64,000 nucleotides of DNA from positions 372,001 through 436,000 of the forward strand of contig NZ_RCWH01000001.1 of the NCBI RefSeq assembly GCF_003668635.1. Direction: 5' to 3'. The DNA comes from Planomicrobium sp. Y74. GTDB lineage: Bacteria > Bacillota > Bacilli > Bacillales_A > Planococcaceae. Made by a program: the position numbers and the translations under genes. Numbering within the stretch: position 1 is the first letter of the stretch; every line of letters begins with the position of its first letter. The notes below the pieces were generated by a model that was not told where the DNA came from, did no database searches, and saw only the letters and a program-made list of their open reading frames with translations. This document shows positions 47,028 through 56,808 of the stretch, in pieces.

Positions 47028-47813
47028 CTATTTCCGTTGTTCCAAACGTCCGATCTGCAACCGTACTTTGTCTTTCTTCGTTCTTCCTTCAATCATCAGG
47101 ACCTTGATCCGGCCGAAGCCTCTAGACGAAATCATATCTGACTCATGCAATTCAAACGACGGTTGTTCCTGCACCGTCCAATTCACTTTCACCTTGCCAC
47201 CGTGAATCAAGGCAGCAGCTTTTTGGCGCGAAATATTATAGACGGAACTCATCACCGTATCGAGCCGCATCGAACTGACGGTATGCGACTCTTCATGCCA
47301 TTCTTCAGTAGCGGTGATCATCTCGGCAACATCGTCCACTTCGATCAATTGCACTTTCACTTTTGCCGCTGAAACGAAATTGGTTTGCAGATACAAACTC
47401 ACTTCATCAGCCACTGCGAACTGAATTCTTTCACCGTCGATCCGGATGTCGCCGAACTTGCTGCGGTCAAGTCCCACAGACATCAGTGATCCCAAGATAT
47501 CCGGGTGGCGCAGCGTGACGAATTTCACCGGATATTTTAATTCAAAAACGGTGATATCAAAATCATCATCAGTCGGTTCGTAATACGACGGGTACAATAA
47601 AACCCGTTGCCGTTCTGCGTCGGGAAACAAGCCGCGTGATTCCATCTGAATCTCGTTCGATCCAAGCACCGATTTTACGATGAATCTTTCACGTGGATCC
47701 AGAAAGTCCGTCAGTTTAGGTGTATAGCGGTCTTCAACTTCGTTCATCCAGCCAGAAACCTGCTCGATGAATTGCTGTTCTTCTTTTCTGAAATGCTGAA
47801 ATATGGAGTCCAT
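47028..47813 (-). CDS. ylmH: YlmH S4-domain RNA-binding protein
   Basis: 261 residues: N-terminal domain (FLDPRERFIVKSVLG) and a C-terminal S4 RNA-binding domain (about 180-245: RLDTVMSSVYNISRQKAAALIHGGKVKVNW). Bacterial YlmH homologues act on peptidyl-tRNA of stalled ribosomes. Terminator at 47850-47873 separates it from ylmG. Confidence 0.93.
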   Translation of the reverse strand: MDSIFQHFRKEEQQFIEQVSGWMNEVEDRYTPKLTDFLDPRERFIVKSVLGSNEIQMESRGLFPDAERQRVLLYPSYYEPTDDDFDITVFELKYPVKFVTLRHPDILGSLMSVGLDRSKFGDIRIDGERIQFAVADEVSLYLQTNFVSAAKVKVQLIEVDDVAEMITATEEWHEESHTVSSMRLDTVMSSVYNISRQKAAALIHGGKVKVNWTVQEQPSFELHESDMISSRGFGRIKVLMIEGRTKKDKVRLQIGRLEQRK

Positions 47814-47849
47814 AGTACCGCTCCTTTCCGGATTGATGTTTTATCAAGA

Positions 47850-47873
47850 AAAAAACCCCACTTTACGTGAGGT
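47850..47873 (-). terminator. Hairpin with T7 tract between ylmG and ylmH
   Basis: CCTCAC / GTGGGG six-base stem followed by T7 on the minus strand. Weak to moderate terminator that may reduce read-through into ylmH-divIVA. Confidence 0.55.
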
Positions 47874-47878
47874 TATGG

Positions 47879-48139
47879 TTAAAGCATTCCGAATAATACT
47901 GAAATCCCTCTGCTCGCTAATAACAATGTGTAAATGGCGATGATAGGCGAAATGTCAATCATGCCAAGCGGCGGGATGAACTTTCTGAAAATATCCAGAT
48001 AGGGATCCGTCAAACTTGTGATGAATTGTCCGACCCGGGATTCTTTGATACTTGGAATCCAGCTCATCAGGACGCTGGCGATTATCAGATAAAAGTAGAT
48101 ATTTACAGCAGTTAAAATAAACAGTTCAATATATGCCAT
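47879..48139 (-). CDS. ylmG: YlmG/YggT membrane protein
   Basis: 86 residues with two membrane helices and the YggT signature (SWIPSIKESRVGQFITSLTDPYLDIFRKFIPPLG). Linked with sepF and division in many bacteria; molecular activity unclear. Confidence 0.94.
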   Translation of the reverse strand: MAYIELFILTAVNIYFYLIIASVLMSWIPSIKESRVGQFITSLTDPYLDIFRKFIPPLGMIDISPIIAIYTLLLASRGISVLFGML

Positions 48140-48159
48140 CAGTTAATTATGCACCTCTT

Positions 48160-48630
48160 TTATTGTTCTTCATCGTAGTAGAAATCGGAAATGGCACCAT
48201 CAACTTCAACTGTATCAGGCACACAAAGGAAAATATCCGTTCCGATCCGCTGGATATCGCCGCCAAGTGCATAAACTGTGCCACTCAGAAAATCGATGAT
48301 GCGAAGTCCCTGGCTTTTCTCAATTCGCTGCAGATTTACGACTACAGCACGTTTGCTCTTCAAATGCTCTGCTATATCCTGTGCTTCTGCATAAACACGC
48401 GGTTCCGCCAAATGTACTTTGGATGATTTCGAAGCGGCTGTCTGAAGGCTCACAAGGTTAGGAACGCTTGCCTCCGTAGCTTTCTGGCGGCGCTCTTTAG
48501 GTGATTTGCGGATTTCAGGACTGGCAGACTGCTTTTCATACCGGGGAGCCTGCTGGGTCTGCTGCTGCGGCTGATCTTCTTCATATTCCTCTAGATAAAA
48601 GAAATTCTTGAATGAATTTTTAATGCTCAT
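48160..48630 (-). CDS. sepF: SepF cell-division protein
   Basis: 156 residues: membrane-binding start [19 protein letters not shown], a Gln/Pro-rich linker, and a C-terminal domain (about 75-150: [41 protein letters not shown]) that bundles FtsZ. The ATG at 48630 overlaps the ylmE stop (ATGA) and has GAGG seven bases upstream. Confidence 0.95.
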   Translation of the reverse strand: MSIKNSFKNFFYLEEYEEDQPQQQTQQAPRYEKQSASPEIRKSPKERRQKATEASVPNLVSLQTAASKSSKVHLAEPRVYAEAQDIAEHLKSKRAVVVNLQRIEKSQGLRIIDFLSGTVYALGGDIQRIGTDIFLCVPDTVEVDGAISDFYYDEEQ

Positions 48631-49298
48631 CACTCTGCCTCACTTTCTGAACCTATTAATGCAGTCCCGATGCGAACAAAAGTCGCCCCTTCCTGCGCTG
48701 CTATCAAATAATCATTCGACATGCCCATTGAGGTTTCTGTACACGGGGCATGGGGCCATTCTCTTTCAGCGACATCCAGCTGTAAAGCCTTCAAGTCCTG
48801 GAACACTCTTCTCAATACTTCTTCATCTTCAACATTAGGAGCCATTGTCATTAATCCTATTATATTAATTTTATCATATTGTTCCAATGTTTTGATGAAA
48901 TCGAGTGTTTCTTCAGGAAGGATCCCGCTTTTACTTTCTTCTCTAGACACATTCACCTGAACAAAACAATCAATGATACGATCAGCCCGTTTTTGGATTT
49001 CTTTTGCCAAACTTAACCGATCCAGGGAATGCAGATAATCGATATGGTTGATGATGTCTTTTACCTTACGGCTTTGAAGGTTTCCGATGAAATGCCATTT
49101 GGCTCCATCCTGAATCGCTTCGAACTTCTTCAGAAGGCCTTCCGGACGGTTTTCTCCCAGATGTTCAATTCCGGCTTCCACCGCTTCTTTAGTCCGTTCG
49201 ACACCGACTTGTTTTGTGACAGCAATAAGATTGATTCCTTCCCTGATGGAATCCAACTCATTTTTTATATTTTCATATACTGGTTTAATGGGTTTCAT
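48630..49298 (-). CDS. ylmE: PLP homeostasis protein (YggS/YlmE)
   Basis: 222 residues, single-domain PLP-binding barrel. Lys in LIAVTKQV binds [16 protein letters not shown] and [12 protein letters not shown] are signatures, with RIGTALIGS at the end. It is the first gene of the ylmE-sepF-ylmG unit; ylmD, its usual upstream neighbour, is missing. Confidence 0.95.
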   Translation of the reverse strand: MKPIKPVYENIKNELDSIREGINLIAVTKQVGVERTKEAVEAGIEHLGENRPEGLLKKFEAIQDGAKWHFIGNLQSRKVKDIINHIDYLHSLDRLSLAKEIQKRADRIIDCFVQVNVSREESKSGILPEETLDFIKTLEQYDKINIIGLMTMAPNVEDEEVLRRVFQDLKALQLDVAEREWPHAPCTETSMGMSNDYLIAAQEGATFVRIGTALIGSESEAE

Positions 49299-49848
49299 AT
49301 ATTCACAACTTTTCCTGGATGTTCAGTTAATTGTACCAAGTATGCGGTTATTTATCAATCGCACCAAGCTAAGAAAAGCGCAAGCGCCCGTTTAGCCCCG
49401 ACAAGCAATAGATGGCTCAAAGGTAGTTTGAGCCATCTATTTGCGACGAAGCAGCGCAGCGATGCAGGAGCAGCCCTATAGCTCAATAAATTACTTGACG
49501 GTCTTTGCCATTAATGGCAAGGCTGAAGTGACTCGAGGGGGCTGGGCGCTGGAGTCTGGACAGAGAAAAGCGGAAACGGCCGCTCAGCTCCGACAGGCAA
49601 GAGATAGACCAAATTTAATTTGGGATATCTCTTTGCGACGAAGCGCAAAGCGCTGCAACGTACTTTTATGTCTCGAAGCTAGCGATAGCGATGCAGAAAC
49701 AGGAGCATTTGGTTTTTGATGAACTTCCGAAGCGGCGTTCTTTGCCGCACAGGAAGGGCAGCTTAAGTCCGAGGAGTTGGCCGTTGGAGTCTAGACAAAG
49801 ATCCGCTCTTATTAAGCAATTTAAAACTTAACATTACTTTTCCCGAAA
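49299..49848. repeat. Mosaic repeat region between ftsZ and ylmE
   Basis: About 550 bases without a gene. Modules: AGAAAAGCGCAAGCGCCCGTT (49373), AGAAAAGCGGAAACGGCCGC (49563), the 28-base block shared with 43261-43288 (49445-49472), GGCTCAAAGGTAGTTTGAGCC hairpin (about 49413-49437) and TGGAGTCTGGACA / TGGAGTCTAGACA (49551, 49785). These are inverted forms of the modules at 51187-51317 and 55325-55445. Confidence 0.7.
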
Positions 49849-49852
49849 AAAA

Positions 49853-49873
49853 CAGCTGCCGGATCGGCAGCTG
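49853..49873 (-). terminator. ftsZ terminator
   Basis: CAGCTGCCG / CGGCAGCTG nine-bp stem with a 3-base loop and T7 on the minus strand, seven bases after the ftsZ stop. Confidence 0.9.
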
Positions 49874-49879
49874 TCTGAA

Positions 49880-51061
49880 TTAACGTCGTTTTTGTCTGTT
49901 GCGCAGGAAAGTAGGGATATCAAGTGCATCATCCTGAGGTTTTTCCTGGCGTACAGGCTCCTGCTGATAAACTGGCGCTTGCTCTTCACGCCGTTGGTCC
50001 TCGCGACGCGCTTCACGCAACGTCGGCTGTGGAGCTTGCTGCTGCTGAATCGACTGGACACGGCTCGTATTCAAACCTGAACCTCTTGGTGTTTTTGGCT
50101 GAAGTTGTTCTTCGTTGAATCCTGTTGCGATAACCGTAACGATGATTTCATCTTTCAAATTATCATTGATTACCGAACCGAAGATCATATTCACATCTTC
50201 GTCAGATGCTGAAGCGACGATATCCGCAGCTTCCTGAACTTCATAAAGGCTCAAGTTCGATCCACCAGTGATGTTCATAAGTACACCTTTAGCACCGTCA
50301 ACTGAAACTTCAAGCAATGGGCTTGAGACAGCTTTTTTTGCAGCTTCTGAAGCACGGTTTTCCCCTGAAGAAACACCGATTCCCATCAAAGCAGACCCTT
50401 TATTGGACATGATCGTTTTAACGTCTGCAAAGTCAAGGTTAATAAGTCCAGGAACAGCGATCAGGTCTGAAATACCTTGAACACCCTGGCGAAGAACATT
50501 ATCCGCTTCTCTGAAGGCTTCAAGCATTGGTGTATTTTTATCAACGATTTCAAGAAGGCGGTCGTTTGGAATAACAATCAATGTATCGACCGATTCTTTC
50601 ATCTGGCCAATTCCTCCGATTGCCTGCGTTGAACGTTTGCGGCCTTCAAATGTAAACGGACGAGTAACAACCCCGACAGTCAAAGCCCCAAGTTCTTTGG
50701 CGATTCCTGCAATTACAGGTGCTGCACCGGTACCGGTTCCGCCACCCATACCTGCAGTTACGAATACCATATCGGCTCCGCGCAATGCTTCTTCGATTTG
50801 TTCCTTGCTTTCTTCCGCCGCTTTTTTGCCGACTTCAGGGTTGGCGCCTGCACCAAGTCCGCGAGTCAGCTTGCCGCCGATTTGAAGGCGAACTTCAGCT
50901 TTTGAAAGGTTCAATGCCTGAGCATCCGTGTTAACGGCGATAAACTCGACACCTTTTACTCCGTGTTCGATCATACGGTTGACTGCGTTATTCCCGCCAC
51001 CGCCGACACCGATAACTTTAATTACTGCCATAGCATCAACTGTTGTATCAAATTCCAACAT
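49880..51061 (-). CDS. ftsZ: FtsZ tubulin-like division GTPase
   Basis: 393 residues. GTP loop GGGTGTG (about 107-113), N-terminal [11 protein letters not shown], synergy region with T7 loop [11 protein letters not shown], and a C-terminal linker rich in Gln/Arg/Glu leading to the conserved peptide [16 protein letters not shown] that binds FtsA/SepF. AGGAGG precedes the ATG. Confidence 0.98.
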   Translation of the reverse strand: MLEFDTTVDAMAVIKVIGVGGGGNNAVNRMIEHGVKGVEFIAVNTDAQALNLSKAEVRLQIGGKLTRGLGAGANPEVGKKAAEESKEQIEEALRGADMVFVTAGMGGGTGTGAAPVIAGIAKELGALTVGVVTRPFTFEGRKRSTQAIGGIGQMKESVDTLIVIPNDRLLEIVDKNTPMLEAFREADNVLRQGVQGISDLIAVPGLINLDFADVKTIMSNKGSALMGIGVSSGENRASEAAKKAVSSPLLEVSVDGAKGVLMNITGGSNLSLYEVQEAADIVASASDEDVNMIFGSVINDNLKDEIIVTVIATGFNEEQLQPKTPRGSGLNTSRVQSIQQQQAPQPTLREARREDQRREEQAPVYQQEPVRQEKPQDDALDIPTFLRNRQKRR

Positions 51062-51184
51062 TCTTTTTCCTCCTAGAATTGCTCTGCTCTGTGACTAAGC
51101 ATGATGCAATATTTTTTTACGTTCAAGAAAGTATGCGTTTTTAGATTTAGCTGTTTGGCTACTTTAATTTCTGAAATAGACTCT

Positions 51185-51316
51185 CGCTTTTCATTGTCCA
51201 GACTCCAGCGGCCCAGCTCTTCGGGTCATAAGTCAGCCCAGCTGCCGTGGCAAAGGACGCCACTCTGCCGTTCTGTCTTATGCCTTTCAGAGCTTAACGG
51301 GCGCTTCCGCTTTTCT
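51185..51316. repeat. Intergenic repeat between ftsA and ftsZ
   Basis: 51242-51317 matches 55370-55445 with six differences in 76 bases (CTGCCGTGGCAAAGGACGCC ... CGCTTTTCTT). The left part has TGTCCAGACTCCAGCGGCCCAGCT. Separates two genes that are adjacent in most Firmicutes. Confidence 0.8.
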
Positions 51317-52603
51317 TTACTCAAAAAATCTATCAAACATTTTTTTGGCTTTTGTTACGACACCTTCGCCTTCTTCTTTTGGCTGTTTCTGCTGTCTTTG
51401 TTTTTGCGGTTTGGGTTCCTGTTCGACTTTTTGAGGATTGCCGAGAGCCGCGCCGCTGCCAATACGACCGTAGAATACATCATCCATGTAAGCATATTGG
51501 ATAAGGCCTACAGAAGTTGTGTACTGTGGTTCTCTTACCCCGATGTATTCCGGAGTAAATAACCGGACACGCGTCTGTAGGATGTTGCGCGCCAATTCAG
51601 GAAGGCCTTCTAGCTTGGCCATGCCACCCGTTAAAACGACACCTCCTGGAAGGTCCTGTACACCAAGGCGGTAAAACTCATCTAAAATCAATTCGAAAAG
51701 TTCTTCCAGGCGAACTCCGATTATTTCAGATATGTATTTTTGGCTGTATTGTTCTTTCGTATCTGATCCGATTACAGGAACTTCGAACAATTCATCTTCA
51801 GAAGCATTATCATAGAAAGCATGTCCGTATTCCAGTTTGATCTTTTCTGCTTGATCAGTCGGTGTTTTAAGGACAATGGACAAATCTTTTGTTACATGGT
51901 CGCCTCCGACAGGTATGACCGTTGACGCCGTCAGATGGCCGTCCTGGAAAATGGCTATCGAAGTTGATCCTCCGCCTATATCAATACAGGCTGTACCATG
52001 ATTTTTCTCATCCTCTGTAAGTGCATAATATCCAGCCGCCAGCGGTTGAGGATAAATATCCCGGATTTGCAGACCGGCTCTTTCCACACAGCGAAGAACA
52101 TTATGTAATATTGTTTTGGATGTCGTCACCATTGTACCATCCATCTCAAGTCGAATCCCAATCATACCCCGCGGATCTTTAATTTCATCCAAATGGTCTA
52201 CGATATATTGCTCAGGAATTATGTTTACCAATTCCCGCTCTGGTGGAATGGACATAACTTGTGCCGCTTCAAGTACTCGATCCATATCATCGTCTGTTAT
52301 TTCACGGTTCTCACTGTTTACTGCGACTACTCCTTTTACAGGCTGCAGCATCATCTTATTGGCCGGAATACCTAAAACTACTTCATGAATAGATTTGCCG
52401 ATCATCCGTTCAGCTTGGTCAACTGCTTTCTTAATGGATTGCACGGTCGCATCTATATCAACGATAGCACCTTTTTTTATACCATTTGATTTCACATTGC
52501 CGACACCGATGACGTGCAACGATTTATTTGCCATTTCTCCGATTAAAACTTTAACCGACGACGACCCGATATCTAAACTTACATATAATTCTGATTGGCT
52601 CAA
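51317..52603 (-). CDS. ftsA: FtsA actin-like division protein
   Basis: 428 residues with actin-fold motifs (VSLDIGSSSVKVLIGE, ACIDIGGGSTSIAIF, GGVVLTGGMAKLEGLPELA) and a C-terminal basic/Gln linker ending in the membrane helix KKMFDRFFE. Tethers FtsZ to the membrane. Confidence 0.97.
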   Translation of the reverse strand: MSQSELYVSLDIGSSSVKVLIGEMANKSLHVIGVGNVKSNGIKKGAIVDIDATVQSIKKAVDQAERMIGKSIHEVVLGIPANKMMLQPVKGVVAVNSENREITDDDMDRVLEAAQVMSIPPERELVNIIPEQYIVDHLDEIKDPRGMIGIRLEMDGTMVTTSKTILHNVLRCVERAGLQIRDIYPQPLAAGYYALTEDEKNHGTACIDIGGGSTSIAIFQDGHLTASTVIPVGGDHVTKDLSIVLKTPTDQAEKIKLEYGHAFYDNASEDELFEVPVIGSDTKEQYSQKYISEIIGVRLEELFELILDEFYRLGVQDLPGGVVLTGGMAKLEGLPELARNILQTRVRLFTPEYIGVREPQYTTSVGLIQYAYMDDVFYGRIGSGAALGNPQKVEQEPKPQKQRQQKQPKEEGEGVVTKAKKMFDRFFE

Positions 52604-52707
52604 TTCGTGGCACCTCCTTATTTTATCCCAATTATTCTTATTCTATTGTAAATTATACACCTTGTCTAAGTAATTTGATGCAATAATTTTTCTTTTCATC
52701 TGAAAAT

Positions 52708-53070
52708 TCAAACTGATTCCCGAACTTCCTTTTTATCTGACCATTTACTTATCAAAATGCGCCGGATAACTGCGATATTTTGAAATAATCTGACCCCAAA
52801 AGCAAAAATTGCTGCTAGGTATAGATCAACTCCCAGATGGACTCCGAGAAATGCCAGCCCGGCTGCCAGCAGGATATTGAAGAAAAACCCTGAAACAAAT
52901 ACTTTATCATCGTAAACTTGCTGCAGATGCGCTCTTATTCCTCCGAAAAGGGTATCCAAAGCGGCAAGAACTGCGATTGACAGGTAATTGGCATATTCCG
53001 GTGGAATTCGGATATCTGTCAGGAGGCCAAGTGACACTCCGAGAATCAGCCCTAAAATTGAAAGCCACAT
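52708..53070 (-). CDS. sbp: Small basic protein Sbp (DUF1290)
   Basis: 120 residues, three membrane helices, with IPPEYANYLSIAVLAALDTLFGGIRA, characteristic of the DUF1290 family found between DUF881 genes and ftsA. Function unknown, division-associated. Confidence 0.92.
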   Translation of the reverse strand: MWLSILGLILGVSLGLLTDIRIPPEYANYLSIAVLAALDTLFGGIRAHLQQVYDDKVFVSGFFFNILLAAGLAFLGVHLGVDLYLAAIFAFGVRLFQNIAVIRRILISKWSDKKEVRESV

Positions 53071-53072
53071 CG

Positions 53073-53789
53073 CTATTCCTCCTCCGCCGCTTCTAAATGT
53101 TCGAGCATAAGCTCCTCACTGTATGCTTCAACAGTGATTTCTTCCTGGGGCTGCATTACATCGACTGAAAGATTATCAATATAGAAATTATCAAGAATCG
53201 GAGATGCTTTTAAATAATTATAAAGTTTTTCTGCATTTTCCATTGAACCCGCGGCTATTTTCACTTCAACCGGCGGAGTTCCGATCGGCTTGCCATTGAT
53301 TGTTGTCCTTCCATTTATATCGCGTATGGGGGTTGTATTAATAATTCGTTTGCCATCAATAGATAAATCGATTCCCTTGAACCTGTTTATCTCGTTGACA
53401 AATCGGATCAGCAGAGCAGGCGAGATCTGTTCAATGTTCTGGCCTGTTACTATTGCTTCCTGTGAAGGTTCGATATTCACCTGGAGGCCAGGTCCTGAAA
53501 TTTCGGTCAATCCCGCTTCTTGCTGCAGCTCTTGTACGGTTTCTTTTAAGGCCTGTTCAGGACTGTCGTCAGAAGCTTCTTCATATTTTGCCAAGGTTTC
53601 ATCCAGCGTACCGATTTCTGATAATAATTCAGAGTGAAGCTGCTTTTCCCTTGAAAGTTCCTGTCTGATTTCCCATACATCCCGTGTATCGCGTGAATCA
53701 GGTTCGTTGATCGTATTAAACTGGATGGCGGTCATCAGGCCGATGACAAACAATATCATCGTGAACCGGGAAACGACTTTCTTTTTCAT
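53073..53789 (-). CDS. ylxX: DUF881 protein (YlxX-like)
   Basis: 238 residues: membrane anchor (about 9-25), coiled coil (about 37-80), then the DUF881 domain (TEISGPGLQVNIEPS, LLIRFVNEINRFKGIDLSIDGKRIINTTPI). Paralogue of the next gene upstream. Two bases separate it from sbp. Confidence 0.9.
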   Translation of the reverse strand: MKKKVVSRFTMILFVIGLMTAIQFNTINEPDSRDTRDVWEIRQELSREKQLHSELLSEIGTLDETLAKYEEASDDSPEQALKETVQELQQEAGLTEISGPGLQVNIEPSQEAIVTGQNIEQISPALLIRFVNEINRFKGIDLSIDGKRIINTTPIRDINGRTTINGKPIGTPPVEVKIAAGSMENAEKLYNYLKASPILDNFYIDNLSVDVMQPQEEITVEAYSEELMLEHLEAAEEE

Positions 53790-53805
53790 GCAACTCCCCC
53801 CTCAA

Positions 53806-54531
53806 TCATGATTCCGACAACAGGGCAGGCATCGTTATTTCCAACCCTTCAGCCATGGTAACGACAACATTGTCATTGACCAGCTGATCGAGAACTCCGC
53901 CAGGCAGCTCAAGAGACGCAGCGAGGACATCGGGTTTGCCAATTGCTTCAATCGTAAAAGGTGCTGGATGTTGTATGCCATCCACTTCTATGACCGGACC
54001 GGTGCAAACAATGGTCGAATTCGAATGGATCCTTTGCCCGTTTATTGCGACCGCTTCCGCACCGGAAATGTACATTTCATGAATCACTTGGAATACGTGG
54101 CTTTCATGGACAATATACTCATTCGGATTAACCGCTTGCGTGCCGTATTCCCCGTCTTCAAGAATAACTTTCAATCCTTCGCCTTCGACAGGCATCAAAC
54201 CGACATAGCGGCGAAGCTTTTCTGCCTCTGTGGCAATTTCACTGTAATCTTCCTGGCCAGCAGAAAATGCGCTTTCAAATTCCTGGAGCGCTTCTTGCTT
54301 GGCCAGCATTTCTTCACGCAAGGTTTTATTGCGCTCCTGCTGTTCGATCAGTTCTTCCCGAAAACTTTCTTCTTTTTCAAATTGCGAATTTGCAGTGAAA
54401 TTATCACTGCCGTCATCTGACTGCGAAAGGCTGTAGGAATAAGCGAGAATAAAACCCAGAACCAGAAATACAATGGAGAAGACTATCGACTTGCTGACCT
54501 TCCCCCGTTTATGGTTGTTCGGTTTCTTCAT
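53806..54531 (-). CDS. ylxW: DUF881 protein (YlxW-like)
   Basis: 241 residues: anchor (about 15-33), coiled coil (about 50-90), DUF881 domain (MPVEGEGLKVILEDG, IHEMYISGAEAVAINGQRI). ATG 54531, with GGAGGTTGTGG upstream, lies inside the end of divIB (23-base overlap). A longer frame upstream is not needed. Confidence 0.9.
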   Translation of the reverse strand: MKKPNNHKRGKVSKSIVFSIVFLVLGFILAYSYSLSQSDDGSDNFTANSQFEKEESFREELIEQQERNKTLREEMLAKQEALQEFESAFSAGQEDYSEIATEAEKLRRYVGLMPVEGEGLKVILEDGEYGTQAVNPNEYIVHESHVFQVIHEMYISGAEAVAINGQRIHSNSTIVCTGPVIEVDGIQHPAPFTIEAIGKPDVLAASLELPGGVLDQLVNDNVVVTMAEGLEITMPALLSES

Positions 54532-55294
54532 CTTCCACAACCTCCTTCGGCGGACCGTATAAGTCATCAAAGGAACGGAAAGTAATGCCTACTTCCATAT
54601 CGAAAACACCTTTTTGGCCATCTTCCAATTGCGCTATCAAAGATGGATAGTAATCCAGCTTTTCTGCCAGGGTATTCAACTTCGCCCGAATTTCATTGCC
54701 ATCTGTCATATATAAAGTGACATTGGCGGACGCCGTTTCGCCTTCCGTCAAAATGAGCTGTGAAAGCATATTTGAAACTTCGGGATCGAGCTGCTCCAAT
54801 TGCGCAGACAGTTCCCCCCGTGTTTCGGGATTTTCGAAATTGGTGAAAACCGGACCATCTACTTTATCAACCGGCAGTTCCACTGCATAGCCGTTCGACA
54901 ACAACTTCTGGTAACCTGTTTCTTTTTCGAGATAGCCGATTGCCGGGTATTCATCTACTGTAATTTCCACACCTGTCAGCCAATTTTTATCTGCAGACGC
55001 TTCTTGTACCCAGTCAAGCTTCGTGACGGCTTCCTCTATTTCCTCAGTATTGAAAGACCACATTGAATCGCCAATAGCCAACTGGCTCGCTTTGACATAC
55101 TCAGCTTCTGCATATAAATTTTCCCCATCGACTGTAATGGATTGGATCTTACTGTAATTTGTCTGGCTATAGATAAGGACAGCCAATATAATCAGAAAAA
55201 TGAACAGCAATGCGAGGAATTTGCGATTGGTTCTTTTTCGCCGACGCTCACGGAGCGTGGGGATGCGTTCTTCTATATCAATCACTTTCTCCAT
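54509..55294 (-). CDS. divIB: DivIB/FtsQ division protein
   Basis: 261 residues: cytosolic N-terminus with RERRRKRTNRK, one membrane helix (about 26-44), POTRA domain (SKIQSITVDGENLYAEAEYV...) and beta domain. Part of the FtsL-DivIC-DivIB complex. Preceded by a repeat-bearing gap instead of murG/murB. Confidence 0.93.
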   Translation of the reverse strand: MEKVIDIEERIPTLRERRRKRTNRKFLALLFIFLIILAVLIYSQTNYSKIQSITVDGENLYAEAEYVKASQLAIGDSMWSFNTEEIEEAVTKLDWVQEASADKNWLTGVEITVDEYPAIGYLEKETGYQKLLSNGYAVELPVDKVDGPVFTNFENPETRGELSAQLEQLDPEVSNMLSQLILTEGETASANVTLYMTDGNEIRAKLNTLAEKLDYYPSLIAQLEDGQKGVFDMEVGITFRSFDDLYGPPKEVVEDEETEQP

Positions 55295-55324
55295 AATTGC
55301 TGCTCCTTTCTTTATTATCTTGAT

Positions 55325-55443
55325 GTCTCATGTCTTCCAGAGCTGAACGGCCGTTTTCGCTTTTCGAGTCTGCCGTGGCAAAGGACGCCACTCTGCTGTT
55401 CTGTCTTATGCCTGTCAGAGATGAACGGGCGCTGTCGCTTTTC
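55325..55443. repeat. Intergenic repeat between murD and divIB
   Basis: Contains the 76-base block shared with 51242-51317 and a second partial unit (CAGAGCTGAACGGCCGTTTTCGCTTTTC, 55339-55365). It reaches into the last codons of murD. Confidence 0.8.
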
Positions 55444-56808
55444 TTAATCTTCCGCTTCAGTTACTTTCCTCACCGCTTCGATGAAAGCATCTCCGCGAAT
55501 TTCGAAGTTTTCATATTGATCCCAGCTTGCACATGCCGGAGATAACAGAATCGTATCACCGTCTGATGAATGGCTGACGGCTTTTTCGACAGCACTGAGC
55601 ATATCCGATACTTTTTCCACTTCCCGTACTCCACAGTCGGCTGCGAAATCCCCGAACCGGTCGGAAGTTTCACCAAATGTCACCAGAGCTTTTACTCTGT
55701 TCATATATGGTCTTAGCTCTTCAAGGGAATGGTTGCGTTCGAGTCCACCGGCTAATAATACGATGTTTCCGGGGAATGCTTCCAATGCACTTTTTGTTGC
55801 TAAGGCGTTGGTTGCTTTTGAATCATTGTAGAATTTACGGCCTTTCCAGTTAACGACGAATTGCGAACGGTGTTTGACTCCTGTAAAGGACGAAAGTACA
55901 CGGATAATAGTTTCTTCCGTTCCCCCCCAAAGGAGTGCCGCTGCCGCTGCAGCTAATATGTTCTCTAAATTGTGCTGGCCGCCCAGCATGATTTTTGAGC
56001 GTTCGATCAATTCTTTCCCCTGCCAATAAACATAGTCATCATCCGCACTGATGCTGTCTTCAGTCTTCCCCTTTAAGGTAAAAGGAATAAGCTGCGCTTT
56101 ACATTTTTGTGCATAAGCCGCAAGATGCGGCTGATCGGCATTATAGATGAAATAATCTTCAGCAGTCTGGTTTTGGGTCAATTTCATCTTGGACGCTTCG
56201 TAATCCTCTATAGAGCCATGGTAATCAAGATGAGCTTCATAAAGGTTCGTTATGATAGCGATGCGCGGGCGGAATGTTTCTGTGCCTTTCAACTGAAATG
56301 ACGATAACTCAGTAACGATGATATTATCAGACTCGGCATGTTCTGCGACCCCGCTTGCCACTGTTCCGATATTTCCCGCTATCAACGGTTTTTTCTCATC
56401 CTGATTCAGCATATGGAACAATAAGGTTGTAGTTGTCGTTTTGCCGTTCGATCCGGTAATTCCGATAAACGGAGCTTCACTGATTTTATAAGCCAACTCT
56501 ATTTCCGTCCAAACCGGGATGCCTTTTTCCTGTGCTGCTTGAATCATAGGATTCGAATAAGGAATGCCCGGGTTTTTTACAAGAAGCTCAAATCCTTCTT
56601 CAAGCAAATCCTCAGGATGCCGGCCGCAAATGACCGTTACACCCAGATTCAATAATTCCTGCGCTTCGGGATTCTCTTCAAACGGCTTGGCATCATTTAC
56701 TGTTACAAAGGCTCCGAGTTTATGTAAAAGCCGGGCAGCTGTAAAACCGCTTTTTGCCAATCCAAGAACCAATACTTTTTTTTGATGGACCTGTGCTAAA
56801 TCTCTCAT
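55444..56808 (-). CDS. murD: UDP-MurNAc-L-Ala:D-Glu ligase
   Basis: 454 residues. ATP loop GITGSNGKTTTTTLL (about 115-125), LSSFQLKG, then carbamylated-Lys region and KHRSQFV, YNDSKATN. Adds D-glutamate to the peptidoglycan precursor. It follows mraY directly. Confidence 0.97.
   Translation of the reverse strand: MRDLAQVHQKKVLVLGLAKSGFTAARLLHKLGAFVTVNDAKPFEENPEAQELLNLGVTVICGRHPEDLLEEGFELLVKNPGIPYSNPMIQAAQEKGIPVWTEIELAYKISEAPFIGITGSNGKTTTTTLLFHMLNQDEKKPLIAGNIGTVASGVAEHAESDNIIVTELSSFQLKGTETFRPRIAIITNLYEAHLDYHGSIEDYEASKMKLTQNQTAEDYFIYNADQPHLAAYAQKCKAQLIPFTLKGKTEDSISADDDYVYWQGKELIERSKIMLGGQHNLENILAAAAAALLWGGTEETIIRVLSSFTGVKHRSQFVVNWKGRKFYNDSKATNALATKSALEAFPGNIVLLAGGLERNHSLEELRPYMNRVKALVTFGETSDRFGDFAADCGVREVEKVSDMLSAVEKAVSHSSDGDTILLSPACASWDQYENFEIRGDAFIEAVRKVTEAED

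Noticed and set aside
49441..49719. 92-codon forward frame in the ftsZ-ylmE gap
   Set aside because: It consists of repeat modules that occur in other frames elsewhere; no ribosome site.
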